Assembly: GCA_004297005.1 (NCBI GenBank)
Contig: SCVA01000022.1
Span: forward strand, 1-64,000
Direction of reading: 5' to 3'
Source of the DNA: Nevskiaceae bacterium
GTDB lineage: Bacteria > Pseudomonadota > Gammaproteobacteria > Nevskiales > Nevskiaceae
DNA length: 64,000 nucleotides
This document shows positions 27,739 through 37,150 of the stretch, piece by piece. Position 1 is the stretch's first letter, and every line of letters begins with the position of its first letter. Made by a program: the position numbers and the translations under genes. The notes beneath the pieces were generated by a model that was not told the DNA's origin, did not search any database, and saw only the letters and a list, made by a program, of their open reading frames with translations.

Positions 27739-28950
27739 CTAGTCCCAGGCCGCGCCGTAGCGATAGCTGAAGTCGACGCCGACGATGCTGTCGCTGTAAT
27801 CGCTGTTGAGCGCATTCGAGCCGCGTCGCTCGTAGCGGTACTCGGGGAGGATGCTGAAGCGGTAGAACGGCTGGTAGTCAGCGCCCAGGCTTAAGCTCAG
27901 CAGATCGTCGCTGCGCGGTTCGCCGGCCGTTGCGATGCCGCTGCTGCCGCGGTAGTCGGACTGCACCCGCTCCAGCGCGGCCGCCAGCGCCAGCTTGGCG
28001 GAATAGCGCCAGTCGGCAGTTAAGCTGAAGCCCAGGTTCTCGACGTAGTTGGCGTTCACCTCTTCCACATAGAAGAGATCGCGGTAGACCTCGGCCTTCA
28101 GGCGCGTGCGCCCGGAGAGGCGGCGGCTGTAGGCCAGGCGGCCGGTGAAGCCGGAGAAATCCTCGACATCCCCCTGGCTGTGGCGACGCTGCGTATAGCC
28201 GAGCTGGGCGGCAAGATCGGAGAGTCCGCTAGGCGTGTAGCCGGCACGCAGGATCAACGAACGCTGCGTGTAGTCCTTCTCGCGGCCGTCGCCGGCCACC
28301 ACCACGCGGCTGGGGAACTCGCCTTCCACCTGCCGCAGATACAGACCCAGGGAGGAATAGCCGTCGCGTCGGTACTGGCCGCCGGCCTCGACGCCGGTTT
28401 CGGTGAGATCGTAGTCGCGCGAGCTGAGCAGACTGGCGCGGCTGGCGTAGCGGTCGGCCTTGGCGCTGGCGCTCCAGCGCGGCGTGAGGGCGTAGCGCAG
28501 TTCGGCGCTGGCGTTGTCCAGGCGCACGAAGCCGGCCTGGGTATCGTCGCGGTAGGCGAAGTTCTCCAGCCGCCGCCGGCGCTCGGCTTTCAAATCGGCG
28601 CGCCAGTCAGAGCCGTAGGCGAGCTTCGCCTCGGCGGCCAGGCGGTAGCGCTCGTGATCGAGCTGGTTCTGCTCGCGGTAGTCCACCTCGTCGAATTCGC
28701 CACGCAACTCCAGACTCTGGAGGCTGTGGCGCAGCGTCAGCCGCGCGCCGGCACCGTACTGGCTGAGCGCGTCGCCGACCTTGGTGGCAGCGCCCGCGCT
28801 GGGCGTCTCGGAGGCGCGGAAGATGTTGTCGTCATAGCGGACTTCCGCGTGCACGGAAGGCTTCAGCTCCAGGCTCAGCGCCTGCGTCGCGCTACTGGGC
28901 GCGGCCAGCAAGGCGGCGAGCGCCCAGGCGCTACTGGCGCGCAGGCGCAC
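27739..28950 (-). CDS. outer-membrane beta-barrel protein of the EPS cluster (EpsL-like)
   Basis: A 403-residue predicted outer-membrane barrel. GTG at 28950 gives the signal 'VRLRASSAWALAALLAAPSSATQA' region; an ATG further up at 29079 would run through the preceding glycosyltransferase gene. The mature part is made of alternating amphipathic strands and ends in FSYRYGAAWD. 'LKPSVHAEVRYDDNIFRASE' resembles the putative-porin/EpsL proteins that accompany EpsE-EpsF-EpsG exopolysaccharide clusters. It is the last gene of the EPS operon, 4 bases after the glycosyltransferase stop, and may form the outer pore for the polymer. Confidence 0.72.
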   Translation of the reverse strand: MRLRASSAWALAALLAAPSSATQALSLELKPSVHAEVRYDDNIFRASETPSAGAATKVGDALSQYGAGARLTLRHSLQSLELRGEFDEVDYREQNQLDHERYRLAAEAKLAYGSDWRADLKAERRRRLENFAYRDDTQAGFVRLDNASAELRYALTPRWSASAKADRYASRASLLSSRDYDLTETGVEAGGQYRRDGYSSLGLYLRQVEGEFPSRVVVAGDGREKDYTQRSLILRAGYTPSGLSDLAAQLGYTQRRHSQGDVEDFSGFTGRLAYSRRLSGRTRLKAEVYRDLFYVEEVNANYVENLGFSLTADWRYSAKLALAAALERVQSDYRGSSGIATAGEPRSDDLLSLSLGADYQPFYRFSILPEYRYERRGSNALNSDYSDSIVGVDFSYRYGAAWD

Positions 28951-28954
28951 CGGC

Positions 28955-29893
28955 CTAGTCCAGCTGCTCGCCAGCGACGCGGCCGCGCAGCAGGCGGCGC
29001 GGCAGGCGCTTGAGCTGGCCCAGTTGCCAGGCATGCAGGTTCTTGCGGAAGTCGCCCTCGTCGAACTGCGGATCGCCACGCAACAGGCTGTGGAAATAGG
29101 CGCCGATTAGGATCAGCCCGCCGATCACATAGGGCTTCTCGCGCATGCGGAAGATGCCGGAGGCAAGCATGTACAGCGGGTGATAGCCGGCGAACCAGTT
29201 GCCACGCCCCTGACGGACGCGGCCCTTGTACACGTTCTTGTCGGAGGAACCCATGATGCGGTGGTGGATGAGCCGCGCTTCGGGATCGTGGAACGACAGC
29301 GTCTTCCAGCCCTTCATCCGGCACATGTGCCAGTCCAGCGTGTCCCAGAGGATGGTCTGGCGGAAACCGCCGATGGCCTCGAAAGCCTCACGCCGGTACA
29401 TCTTGAACTGACCGGCGACCATGTCGTCGAGCATGAACTCTTCGACGAAACCCTGCCCTTCCGGCCGGAACACCTTGCCCGAGCAGGCGGCGAGTTTGGG
29501 GTCTGCCTCCAGTCGGCCCAGAACCTTCTCGATGTAGCGCGGCCCAAAGGACATGTCGCCGTCGAGCTTGGTGATGAATTGCCAGTCCGGCTTGGCGATC
29601 TGCGTGCGGCCAAAATCGAAAGTAACCACCACGCCCTTGCCGACCTGGCGGAAGCCACGGTTGTCGCGCTTCACCAGGCGGATCCAGGGATGGGCGGCGG
29701 CGAACTCGCGGACGATGTCCGGCGTGGCATCGGTGGAGCCGTCGTCGACGACGATCACCTCCTGCGGCTGCCAGGTCTGCGTCGCCAGCGACTCCAGCGT
29801 GAGGCGCAGGTACTTCTGCTCGTCGCGCACCGGCATGATGATGACCAGCGGCACGATGCGCTGGGATGGCTGCGGGTGATTTTCTTCAATCAC
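28955..29893 (-). CDS. family 2 glycosyltransferase
   Basis: A 312-residue GT-A glycosyltransferase. The nucleotide-sugar fold shows 'PLVIIMPVRDEQKYLRLTLESLATQTW', VVDDGSTDATP, and the metal-binding motif TKLDGDMSF. A hydrophobic stretch near residue 270 suggests membrane association. The start is GTG, overlapping the upstream small membrane-protein gene (GTGA). It should add one sugar to the lipid-linked repeat; donor and linkage cannot be read from the sequence. Confidence 0.9.
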   Translation of the reverse strand: MIEENHPQPSQRIVPLVIIMPVRDEQKYLRLTLESLATQTWQPQEVIVVDDGSTDATPDIVREFAAAHPWIRLVKRDNRGFRQVGKGVVVTFDFGRTQIAKPDWQFITKLDGDMSFGPRYIEKVLGRLEADPKLAACSGKVFRPEGQGFVEEFMLDDMVAGQFKMYRREAFEAIGGFRQTILWDTLDWHMCRMKGWKTLSFHDPEARLIHHRIMGSSDKNVYKGRVRQGRGNWFAGYHPLYMLASGIFRMREKPYVIGGLILIGAYFHSLLRGDPQFDEGDFRKNLHAWQLGQLKRLPRRLLRGRVAGEQLD

Positions 29894-30369
29894 TGCTTGT
29901 CCCTGCTCAACTGGTCACCGGGCACGCTATCTGCGCCATCAAACTGCAGAATCAGTTGCCCCAATTGTCGGGTGTTCCTCCAAACCTGAACCTGGAGTGC
30001 GACAAACGCGATGTAGGCAGCCACCAGAGTCACACAGGCAACTCCAAAATGGATTCTTCTGAACGCCCTGATTCTGGTCCGGAAAGGCACTTCCACTCCG
30101 ACTGGTGGCCAGCGTTGATCACGAGCGGCCCGAGCAAGAGCTTTCAGCGGCCACAACAGCAAAACAGCGGCAAAACCGCAGCCTCCGACAAGTAGGTAGT
30201 TGGCTTCAACCAGCATTCTCTCGGCTCGGGCGCTCAAGCTCTCCTCAGCTACCGGCTCGTAATGGAGGTTGTTCACCAAAACAATCAATACCCCCCAGCA
30301 GGCGAGCTTCAGAAAGAAAATCTGCCTGGCCCTAGCAGACGCCTCAACATAACCCCGCTCGGCGGCCAT
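29890..30369 (-). CDS. hypothetical membrane protein of the EPS cluster
   Basis: A 159-residue protein with three hydrophobic segments (about 18-32, 57-75 and 112-132) and basic loops. ATG at 30369 (MAAERGYVEASAR) is preferred to longer frames, which would overlap the preceding transferase gene. It overlaps the next glycosyltransferase gene by 4 bases, which supports real translation. No family is recognised. Its local G+C is lower than its neighbours', a possible sign of separate origin. Confidence 0.6.
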   Translation of the reverse strand: MAAERGYVEASARARQIFFLKLACWGVLIVLVNNLHYEPVAEESLSARAERMLVEANYLLVGGCGFAAVLLLWPLKALARAARDQRWPPVGVEVPFRTRIRAFRRIHFGVACVTLVAAYIAFVALQVQVWRNTRQLGQLILQFDGADSVPGDQLSRDKQ

Positions 30370-30373
30370 AGGA

Positions 30374-31753
30374 CTAAAACGCCATGTCATCGCGGAACAC
30401 CAGCACCACGGTGCGCAGGATGATCTTGAGATCGAACAGCGGCGACCAGTTGCGGATGTATTCAAGGTCGAAGCGGATGCGCTCTTCCATCAGCTCGATG
30501 TTGGCGGTCTCGCCGCGCAGGCCGTTGACCTGCGCCCAGCCGGTGACACCGGGTTTGACCTTGTGGCGCAGCATGTAGCGCTTCACTTCCTTGCGCGAGC
30601 TCTCGTTGAGCGCCACCGGATGCGGACGCGGGCCAACCACGCTCATCTCGCCCTTCACCACGTTCCAGAACTGCGGCAGCTCGTCCAGCGAGGTCTTGCG
30701 GATGATCGCGCCGACGCGGGTGATGCGGTTGTCGTTGCGACTGGCCTGCTTGCTGTCGGCCTCGTTGTTGACCACCATCGAGCGGAACTTGTAGACCTCG
30801 AAGCGCTGGCCATTGAGGCCGTAGCGCACCTGCTTGAACAGCACCGGGCCGGGCGAGGACAGCTTCACCGCGACGGCGATGCCGATCAACACCGGCGTCA
30901 GGCCGATCAGGGCGAGGATGCCGAAGACGATATCGAAGGCGCGCTTGAACAGACCGTCGGCACCATAGAACGGAGTCTCCGCCAGTTGCAGCACCGGCAC
31001 GCCCTCGAATTCGCCGAGCTTGGCCTTGAGCAGGGAAAACACGAAGAAGTCCGGCACGTAGTAGAGCGAGGCGGTGGTGTCGCCCAGCTCGTCCAGCGAT
31101 TGCAGGGCACGCCGCGAGCCGGAGTCGGGCAACACCACGAACACCACCTGCACACCGTGCTCTTTCGCGTACTGGGCAACATCGCGCGCCTTGCCCAGCA
31201 GCGGCAGGCCGGGAATGCCGCCGCCGGTGCGGGTTTCGTCGCGGTCGTCGAAATAGCCGAGCAGACGATAGCCACTGGCGTGCGCCAGCTTGTCGGCCAA
31301 GACCCGCGCCGAGTCGTTGGCGAACACGATCACCGTGCTGCGCCCCTGTGCCAGTTCCGGCACCATCCGGCGGGCGACCGCGGAAACCAGCAGATGCAGG
31401 CCCAGCAGCAACAGCGGCGTGGTCAGAAACCAGGTGAACAGGACCACCCGCGAGAAATCCTCGGCGCTGCGGCTGAAGAAGCCCAGGAACAACAGCAGCG
31501 CGACGATCCAGCCCCAGTCGATCAGGACGCGGGTGCCGGTGCTGCCGGCCTGACCGAGATGCCAGGGGGCGATCAGATCGTGGCGACGCAGCAGGAGATA
31601 GGCGAGCAGGCCAGCGATCAACTGCAACAACTGGTAAGGCGCTTCAAACGGCTGGCCGTAGCCCCAGGCGAGCAGGTACAGATAGGCGCTCACCGTCAGC
31701 GCGTAGGCGGCGCCGTTGAGGAACGCAGCATTGGAGCTGGGGCTGGAGTTCAC
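30374..31753 (-). CDS. undecaprenyl-phosphate glucose-phosphate transferase (WcaJ/EpsB type)
   Basis: A 459-residue polyprenyl-phosphate hexose-1-phosphate transferase that starts EPS repeat assembly by moving a sugar phosphate onto undecaprenyl phosphate. Four N-terminal membrane helices (about 10-130), a nucleotide-fold middle domain (about 140-255), one further helix (about 275-297, '[20 protein letters not shown]'), then the catalytic domain with '[21 protein letters not shown]', '[23 protein letters not shown]' and '[19 protein letters not shown]'. The start is GTG. A 64-base gap upstream carries a CATAAT box that may be an internal promoter. Confidence 0.93.
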   Translation of the reverse strand: MNSSPSSNAAFLNGAAYALTVSAYLYLLAWGYGQPFEAPYQLLQLIAGLLAYLLLRRHDLIAPWHLGQAGSTGTRVLIDWGWIVALLLFLGFFSRSAEDFSRVVLFTWFLTTPLLLLGLHLLVSAVARRMVPELAQGRSTVIVFANDSARVLADKLAHASGYRLLGYFDDRDETRTGGGIPGLPLLGKARDVAQYAKEHGVQVVFVVLPDSGSRRALQSLDELGDTTASLYYVPDFFVFSLLKAKLGEFEGVPVLQLAETPFYGADGLFKRAFDIVFGILALIGLTPVLIGIAVAVKLSSPGPVLFKQVRYGLNGQRFEVYKFRSMVVNNEADSKQASRNDNRITRVGAIIRKTSLDELPQFWNVVKGEMSVVGPRPHPVALNESSRKEVKRYMLRHKVKPGVTGWAQVNGLRGETANIELMEERIRFDLEYIRNWSPLFDLKIILRTVVLVFRDDMAF

Positions 31754-31817
31754 GGACGCGGCGGCTCGGAGAGGGGCTAGGCGATTATGCCTCGCGTCCC
31801 GAAGCAGGTTGCGACAT

Positions 31818-32561
31818 TCAAGGCCGCTCCGGGCTGCCGGGTTCGGCCTTCACCCGTTTCAGCGGCAGGCTTAGCAGAAACGGCAGGTCGTGCACGAAGT
31901 AGCGTACGAACAGCCTTTGCGGCTCGTGCAGCAGGCGCCAGAACCATTCCAGATACAGTTTCTGGAACAGCATCGGGGCTCGCGCCTGATGGCCGGAAAT
32001 CCAGGTGAACAAGGCACCCACGCCCCAACGCGACCTCGGCAACAGCCGGTCGCGGTAGCGATGCAGCCACAACTCCTGGCGCGGCGCGCCGGTGCCGACG
32101 ATCAGGATGTCGGCGCCGGAGGCATTGATCTCGGCGATCACCGCCTCGTCGTCCTTGAAAAAGCCGTCGCGCGCGCCGACCACCTCGATCCTCGGCAGTC
32201 GCCCGCGCAGTACCTCGGCGGCGGCGGCGGCGACACCCGGCGGGCCGCCCAGGAAATAGAACTTCGCCCCCATTCCCGCCAGCTTCTCGATGGCGGCGAC
32301 GAAGACATCGGTGACGATGTAGTGGTCGGCCTTGCGCTGCCCGGCCATGCGGGTGGCGACCTTCAGCGAGGTGCCGTCCGGCAGCACCGTGTCGGCGCCC
32401 TGCAGCAGGCCGCGGTACTCGGCATCCCCTGCCGCCAGTCGCAGGCAGTCGATGTTGAGGTAGGTGACAAACACCGGCCGGCCCAGAGCGTGCAGCGACA
32501 GCAGGCGGTCCACCGCGGCGGCGAAGTTGAGATTGTCGTAGGGCACATCAAGGATGCGCAT
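31818..32561 (-). CDS. WecG/TagA/CpsF-family glycosyltransferase
   Basis: A 247-residue member of the family that includes the ManNAc(A) transferases WecG and TagA. 'VTYLNIDCLRLAAGDAEYRGLLQGADTVLPDGTSL' and 'FFLGGPPGVAAAAAEVL'-type and 'DILIVGTGAPRQELWLHR' blocks are diagnostic. The C-terminus carries the 'RAPMLFQKLYLEWFWRLLHEPQRLFVRY' block that anchors these enzymes at the membrane. Its start lies 14 bases inside the preceding ligase/polymerase gene, so translation is coupled. Confidence 0.92.
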   Translation of the reverse strand: MRILDVPYDNLNFAAAVDRLLSLHALGRPVFVTYLNIDCLRLAAGDAEYRGLLQGADTVLPDGTSLKVATRMAGQRKADHYIVTDVFVAAIEKLAGMGAKFYFLGGPPGVAAAAAEVLRGRLPRIEVVGARDGFFKDDEAVIAEINASGADILIVGTGAPRQELWLHRYRDRLLPRSRWGVGALFTWISGHQARAPMLFQKLYLEWFWRLLHEPQRLFVRYFVHDLPFLLSLPLKRVKAEPGSPERP

Positions 32562-33906
32562 GGGAGACCCCGGGCTGGCTGGTGGAAGGCAGGGAGCCGC
32601 CCTGGCGGCGGCGCAGGTCGAGATCCAGGCTGATGCGCGCCAGATGCAGCGAAGACAGCACGGTCAGCAGGAAGGTGAGCGAGATGGTGCGGAAGAACAT
32701 GGTCTCCGACAGATTGGACACCAGTTGGTAGAACTGCACCGCGGTATGCAGTGCGAACACGCTGGCCGACAGCGACGCCAGCCGGGCGGCGCGGTGCAGG
32801 TCGAAGGCGACGGCGGCAAGCAGCAGGGCGAGGCCGATCAGGCCTAGCTCGTTGGCGGTGTCCAGATAGCCATTGTGCCCGTTGGCACTGGTCCAGCCGG
32901 CCTTGGCGCGGGCGGCATCGGAAAGCGTGCCCGGCGGTCCCCAGAAGGCCTGGTAGCCGACACCCAGCCAGGGATGCTGGGGAATCTCGTCGAGCAGCGC
33001 GTCCCAAAGCGGCACGCGCCCGGTGAAGCTCAGATCGCGCCCCAGCAGCTTGGTGAGTGGCCCCAGTGCCTCGTCGACACTGGGCAGACCATTGAGAATC
33101 ACGAACCACAGCAAAGGCACCAGGAACAACGCGCCGAAGAACAACAGGAAGGCGCCGGGCCGTTGCACCAGCCGGGTCTTGAGGCCAGCCAGCATCAAGG
33201 CGACGGAAGCCAGGGCGCAGACCAGGGCGGTGCTGCTGCGGGCGCCGATCAGGCAGATCAGGCAGACCAGCAAGCCGAACGCCGCCACCGCCTTGCGCTC
33301 GGTGGTCAGCAGGGCGTGGGTCCAGAACACCGCTGCCAGGCTGGCCAGGGCGCCGAAGCTGTTCTTGTGCACGGTCAGGCCGCGCCAACTGCCGGCCAGC
33401 AAGGGCTCGCTCTCGTCGGACTGGTGAATGCCCAGGCGCGGTCTGAGCAACAGGAACAGCAGCGAGGCTAGTAGGAACGCCAGCAGGCCCCAGCGCAGCA
33501 GTCGCTCGTAGCGGCCATAGTCCCAGCAGGCCAGCATCACCCCCCAGCAGATCAGCATCACCCCCACCACCTTGATCGCCCGCCGCAGCGTCAGCGAGGG
33601 ATCGTAGGACCACAGCGTCGAAGCCAGTACCCACAGCATCAAGGCTATCAGGAAGGGATTGAGGTGCCGCAGCAGCGCCACCGCCAGCCGAAAGCGCGCC
33701 AGCATCAGCAGCGCGCCCAGGCCGAACAGCGGCAACCACTGCAGCTTGGAAATGAAGTTGACGCCGTCGCCGCCAACCTCCGGGCGGCCCACCGCCGCCC
33801 AACTGAAACCGTCCGGCAGCTCCAGCATCCATAGCGCAGCCAGCACCAGGCCGGCGGTGAGCCAGCGGAACTGGTGGTCGGCGATCCGGGCGCCAGGATC
33901 GTTCAT
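32548..33906 (-). CDS. O-antigen ligase / polymerase-like membrane protein (Wzy/WaaL type)
   Basis: A 452-residue protein with about twelve membrane helices and one large loop (about 310-360) containing 'HPWLGVGYQAFWG' and 'NGHNGYLDTANELGLIGL', the H..N..E pattern of the Wzy_C/WaaL family. In an EPS cluster lacking another polymerase it is the best candidate for the repeat-unit polymerase. ATG at 33906 overlaps the flippase stop by 4 bases; a longer frame to 34158 would read through the flippase gene. Confidence 0.87.
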   Translation of the reverse strand: MNDPGARIADHQFRWLTAGLVLAALWMLELPDGFSWAAVGRPEVGGDGVNFISKLQWLPLFGLGALLMLARFRLAVALLRHLNPFLIALMLWVLASTLWSYDPSLTLRRAIKVVGVMLICWGVMLACWDYGRYERLLRWGLLAFLLASLLFLLLRPRLGIHQSDESEPLLAGSWRGLTVHKNSFGALASLAAVFWTHALLTTERKAVAAFGLLVCLICLIGARSSTALVCALASVALMLAGLKTRLVQRPGAFLLFFGALFLVPLLWFVILNGLPSVDEALGPLTKLLGRDLSFTGRVPLWDALLDEIPQHPWLGVGYQAFWGPPGTLSDAARAKAGWTSANGHNGYLDTANELGLIGLALLLAAVAFDLHRAARLASLSASVFALHTAVQFYQLVSNLSETMFFRTISLTFLLTVLSSLHLARISLDLDLRRRQGGSLPSTSQPGVSHAHP

Positions 33907-35198
33907 GCCGGATTCGCCGGCAGGCGGCGTTCGCGCAGGATCAAGCCGAGCACGCCGACCAGGTTGATCGCCTCGCCCAGCACCAGGCCCAGGATCGCGC
34001 CGGCGGCGCCGTAGTGCTGGGTTCCCAGCCAGCAGGTCAGCAGTGACAGCACCGCCGCCACCGTGCTGAGTCCGGTCATGCTGCGGAACTGCTCGCGCAC
34101 CAGGAGCGCGGTCATCAACAGATCGCGCACGCCGGAGAGCAGAAACATCAGCATCCACAGCAGCAGCATCTGGTCACGGTCGGCGAACTGCTTCTTGAGC
34201 AGCACCGCGAACACCCAGTCGCGCAGCAGCCAGAGCAGGCCGAAGTAGATCAGGCTCAGGGCCATCACCACTGCCGCGAACGCCAGCAGACGGCGCAGCA
34301 TGGGGTCGAGCCCCAGGCTCTGGTGCCAGCGTGCCGCCATCGGCAGCAGCAGCTGCTTAATACCAGTCACCATCAGATTCGCCGGCATCAGCAGCAGGCG
34401 CACGGCATTGAGTGCCGCCACGGCGACTAGATCAAGCGTGCCGGCGACCACGTAGTTGTAGCCCTGACTGAAGGACCAGTACACCAGCCAGCCGGCCATC
34501 GCCCAGCCACCCAGCGGCGCCAGCTCGCGCCAGAGCCCGGTCAGTTCCTCGCCGTGCAGGCCCGGGGAGCGCGCCAGCTCGCGGCGCGCCAGCAGCCCGC
34601 CCGCGAGCGCTGCGAAGGCCATCGCCGCGAAAGCCCAGGGCGCCGCCGGCCGGGTCGTCAGCGCCGAGGCCGCGACCCCGGCCAGCAGCAGGGCCACGTA
34701 GACCAGATCCGCGCGTAGCACCGCCTGCGGACGCTCGTAGATCATCAGTCCGGTACGCAGGTACTCACGTTGCAGGGCGAAGGCGCCCACCGCGCAGTAC
34801 ACCGCGCCCAGAGTCGCCAGCTCCGGGCTGAGCAGCCCGCCCACACCCAGCAACCCGCAGAGGAGCGCCAGTCCCAGAGCGATGCGTCCGGTCCAGCGTC
34901 CGGACTGCTGATAGAGGCTGGCCAGCATCTGCCGCTTGCGCTCCGGCGACTGCCGTGGCGCCAGCACCGCCAGCGGCCCGCCGATGTAGGCGCCCTGCAA
35001 GCCGGTGAGCAGCAGCAGCGCGGTGAAGCCGAGCACGTAATGGCCGTAGTCCTCGTCGCTGCAATTGCGGATCAGCAAGAGGCCGACCAGGAAGTTGGCG
35101 GCCGACAGCAGCGCCTGGTCGATCACCGCGCTGCTGAACAGCTTCAGCCAGCGCGAGCGCCCTGCCCCGGCGCCAGACGCTTCGGCAGCCTCGCTCAC
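33903..35198 (-). CDS. polysaccharide flippase-like protein (Wzx type)
   Basis: A 431-residue protein with twelve or so hydrophobic helices and the layout of MATE/MOP-family oligosaccharide flippases ('FLVGLLLIRNCSDEDYGHYVLGFTALLLL' at the start). It should move the lipid-linked repeat across the inner membrane. The start is GTG, inside the asnB stop (GTGA), and it overlaps the next gene by 4 bases. Sequence signatures in this family are weak, so the call relies on topology and context. Confidence 0.8.
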   Translation of the reverse strand: MSEAAEASGAGAGRSRWLKLFSSAVIDQALLSAANFLVGLLLIRNCSDEDYGHYVLGFTALLLLTGLQGAYIGGPLAVLAPRQSPERKRQMLASLYQQSGRWTGRIALGLALLCGLLGVGGLLSPELATLGAVYCAVGAFALQREYLRTGLMIYERPQAVLRADLVYVALLLAGVAASALTTRPAAPWAFAAMAFAALAGGLLARRELARSPGLHGEELTGLWRELAPLGGWAMAGWLVYWSFSQGYNYVVAGTLDLVAVAALNAVRLLLMPANLMVTGIKQLLLPMAARWHQSLGLDPMLRRLLAFAAVVMALSLIYFGLLWLLRDWVFAVLLKKQFADRDQMLLLWMLMFLLSGVRDLLMTALLVREQFRSMTGLSTVAAVLSLLTCWLGTQHYGAAGAILGLVLGEAINLVGVLGLILRERRLPANPA

Positions 35199-37021
35199 AG
35201 CAGGCCCATATGCTTGGCCACCACATAGGCCCAGCGGCGGCCGCCATAGGTGTTGCCAGCGGTGAGCAGCGGCACCTGGCGCCAGGCGGCGAGGCTGGGC
35301 AGGGTTTGCAGCCAGTGGTTCATCGGCAGGGTGAAGCCGGTCTTTGGCTTGTTGAGGATCTGGCTTTCCAGCTCCGGCAACATCTGCCGGATCACCGCGC
35401 GCTTGTTGGTTACCGCGCCGCTTTGCAGCGCGGCGGAGGCGGCGCGCAGCACCTCGCGGTCCACCAGCGGCGTGCGGATTTCCAGCGAATGCCCCATGCC
35501 GGCCCAGTCGGAGTCGCGCAGCAACTGGTTGCGCATGTAGTGGCGCGACTCCAGGTAGGACACCGCCGCCAGCGGCCGCCAGCCGGCGACGGTGGCGTTC
35601 TCGGCGGCGAGCTGGGCATCGAGATCCCAGAGCCGCAGCGCCTCGTGGGCGGCCTCGCGGCCCATCAGCAACGGCAGCTCATAGGGCAGGAACAGCGCCT
35701 TCATCATCAGATACGACGGCGCCAGCCCATCGGTGTAGCCAAGCAGGGCCGGCCACTTCGGCGTCGACAGATGTCTCCCGATGGCCGGTGCCGCCCAGGG
35801 CAGCAGGCGTTCGCGGGCCAACTTCTGGAACGGCAGCCAGCGCCCGTAGCGCGCGGCGTACGGCGCCTGCCGGAACGAGGGATAGCCGGCCAGCATCTCG
35901 TCGCCGCCCAGACCGGACAGCGCCACCTTCAGGCCCAGGCCCACCGCGGCGCGGCTGATCAGCCAGGTGTTGAGGCCATCCACCGTCGGCTGATCGACAT
36001 CGGCGAAGTAGCGCTCCAGCAGGTCCGGCACCTCGGCTGCACTCAGCACCAGATTGTGGTGCTTGGCGCCGTAGCGCTGGGCCAGATGCTCGGCGTACTG
36101 GCCCTCGTCGTCGGAGGTGCCGCGATAGACATCCGGCACCAGGGTCAGGCTGTTCTGGATCGGTCGGCCGGCGCGCGCCGCCAGCGCCAGCAGCAGCGTG
36201 GAGTCCAGGCCCGAGGACAGGAACAGACCCACCTCGACATCGGCGAGCTGGTGCGCCGCCACCGAGCCGGCGATGGTTTCGGCCAGGGTTTCCAGCGAGC
36301 CGAAGCCCGGTGCCGGCGCCTGCTGATAGACCTCCTCGATGGTCTCGAAGGGCACCGGCTCGCCGCGCCGGCCCTCGCTCACTTCCAGCCAGTGGCCGGC
36401 GGGCAGCGCCTTGACGTCGGCCAGCCAGGTGCGCGGTTCGGGAATGGCGCCGCGCACGAAGAAGCCGGCGGTGGCGGCGAGATCGCGGCGGGAGGACACC
36501 GCCGGCGAAGCCATCAGCGCCTTCACCTGCGAGGCGAAGCGCAGGCTCTGGCCGTCGTCGGCGTAGTAGACCGGCTTGATGCCCAGCGGGTCGCGCACCA
36601 GGTAGAGCTTGGTCAGGCGCGCGTCCCAGAGCGCAATGCCGTACATGCCACGCAATCGCCTAAAGGCAGCGGTGCCCTCGCGCAGGTAGAGGTGGATGAT
36701 CGCCTCGGTGTCGCAGCTCGAGCGCAGCGCCACACCGGCGGCGAGTAGCTCCGCGCGCAGCGCCGGGTAGTTGTAGATCTCGCCATTGAAGCTGATCACC
36801 ACCCGCCCGTCCGGGCTCGCCATCGGCTGCCGGCCAGCGTCGGAGAGGTCGAGGATCGCAAGCCGCCGGTGCGCCAGACCGATACGGCGGTCGGGCGACA
36901 GCCAGAGCCCGGCGCCATCCGGTCCACGCGCCTGCATGCGGTCGCGGATCGCCAGCAACTCGGCCTCGTCGACCTCGGGCGCGCGAGAGTGGTAGGCGGC
37001 GATGCCGGCGATTCCGCACAT
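35195..37021 (-). CDS. asnB: asparagine synthase-like amidotransferase (glutamine-hydrolysing)
   Basis: A 608-residue AsnB-type enzyme. The N-terminal Ntn glutaminase begins MCGIAGIAAY (Cys2 nucleophile) and has RGPDGAG, 'LAHRRLAILDLS' and 'SFNGEIYNYP'. The synthetase domain has the PP-loop GLFLSSGLDSTLLLA and 'VALSGLGGDEMLAGYP'. In EPS loci such enzymes are usually thought to amidate a sugar acid or another EPS component rather than to supply asparagine; that is inference from context. The gene is preceded by a 129-base gap with two dyads, and overlaps the flippase gene downstream. Confidence 0.92.
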   Translation of the reverse strand: MCGIAGIAAYHSRAPEVDEAELLAIRDRMQARGPDGAGLWLSPDRRIGLAHRRLAILDLSDAGRQPMASPDGRVVISFNGEIYNYPALRAELLAAGVALRSSCDTEAIIHLYLREGTAAFRRLRGMYGIALWDARLTKLYLVRDPLGIKPVYYADDGQSLRFASQVKALMASPAVSSRRDLAATAGFFVRGAIPEPRTWLADVKALPAGHWLEVSEGRRGEPVPFETIEEVYQQAPAPGFGSLETLAETIAGSVAAHQLADVEVGLFLSSGLDSTLLLALAARAGRPIQNSLTLVPDVYRGTSDDEGQYAEHLAQRYGAKHHNLVLSAAEVPDLLERYFADVDQPTVDGLNTWLISRAAVGLGLKVALSGLGGDEMLAGYPSFRQAPYAARYGRWLPFQKLARERLLPWAAPAIGRHLSTPKWPALLGYTDGLAPSYLMMKALFLPYELPLLMGREAAHEALRLWDLDAQLAAENATVAGWRPLAAVSYLESRHYMRNQLLRDSDWAGMGHSLEIRTPLVDREVLRAASAALQSGAVTNKRAVIRQMLPELESQILNKPKTGFTLPMNHWLQTLPSLAAWRQVPLLTAGNTYGGRRWAYVVAKHMGLL

Positions 37022-37073
37022 GTTCAGTTCGCGTGGGTGATGGCGTTCGGCGGGGTTCCCACCGTCGGGACTT

Positions 37074-37088
37074 GCTGTCGCCGACAGC
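37074..37088. repeat. dyad in front of asnB (GCTGTCG-C-CGACAGC)
   Basis: A perfect 7-bp inverted repeat around one base, lying 53 bases upstream of the asnB start in the only gap over 100 bases within the EPS run. It could be an operator half-pair or an RNA hairpin. Confidence 0.5.
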
Positions 37089-37112
37089 GTACAGGAGCAG
37101 CTTGCGCACCAG

Positions 37113-37130
37113 CGTTCATGGGCATGAACG
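37113..37130. repeat. dyad in front of asnB (CGTTCATG-GG-CATGAACG)
   Basis: A perfect 8-bp inverted repeat with a 2-base centre, just downstream of the preceding glycosyltransferase gene. Its symmetry is typical of a dimeric regulator site; no T-run follows, so it is not a terminator. Confidence 0.5.
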
Positions 37131-37150
37131 AACCACGGCGCCAGCGCCGC

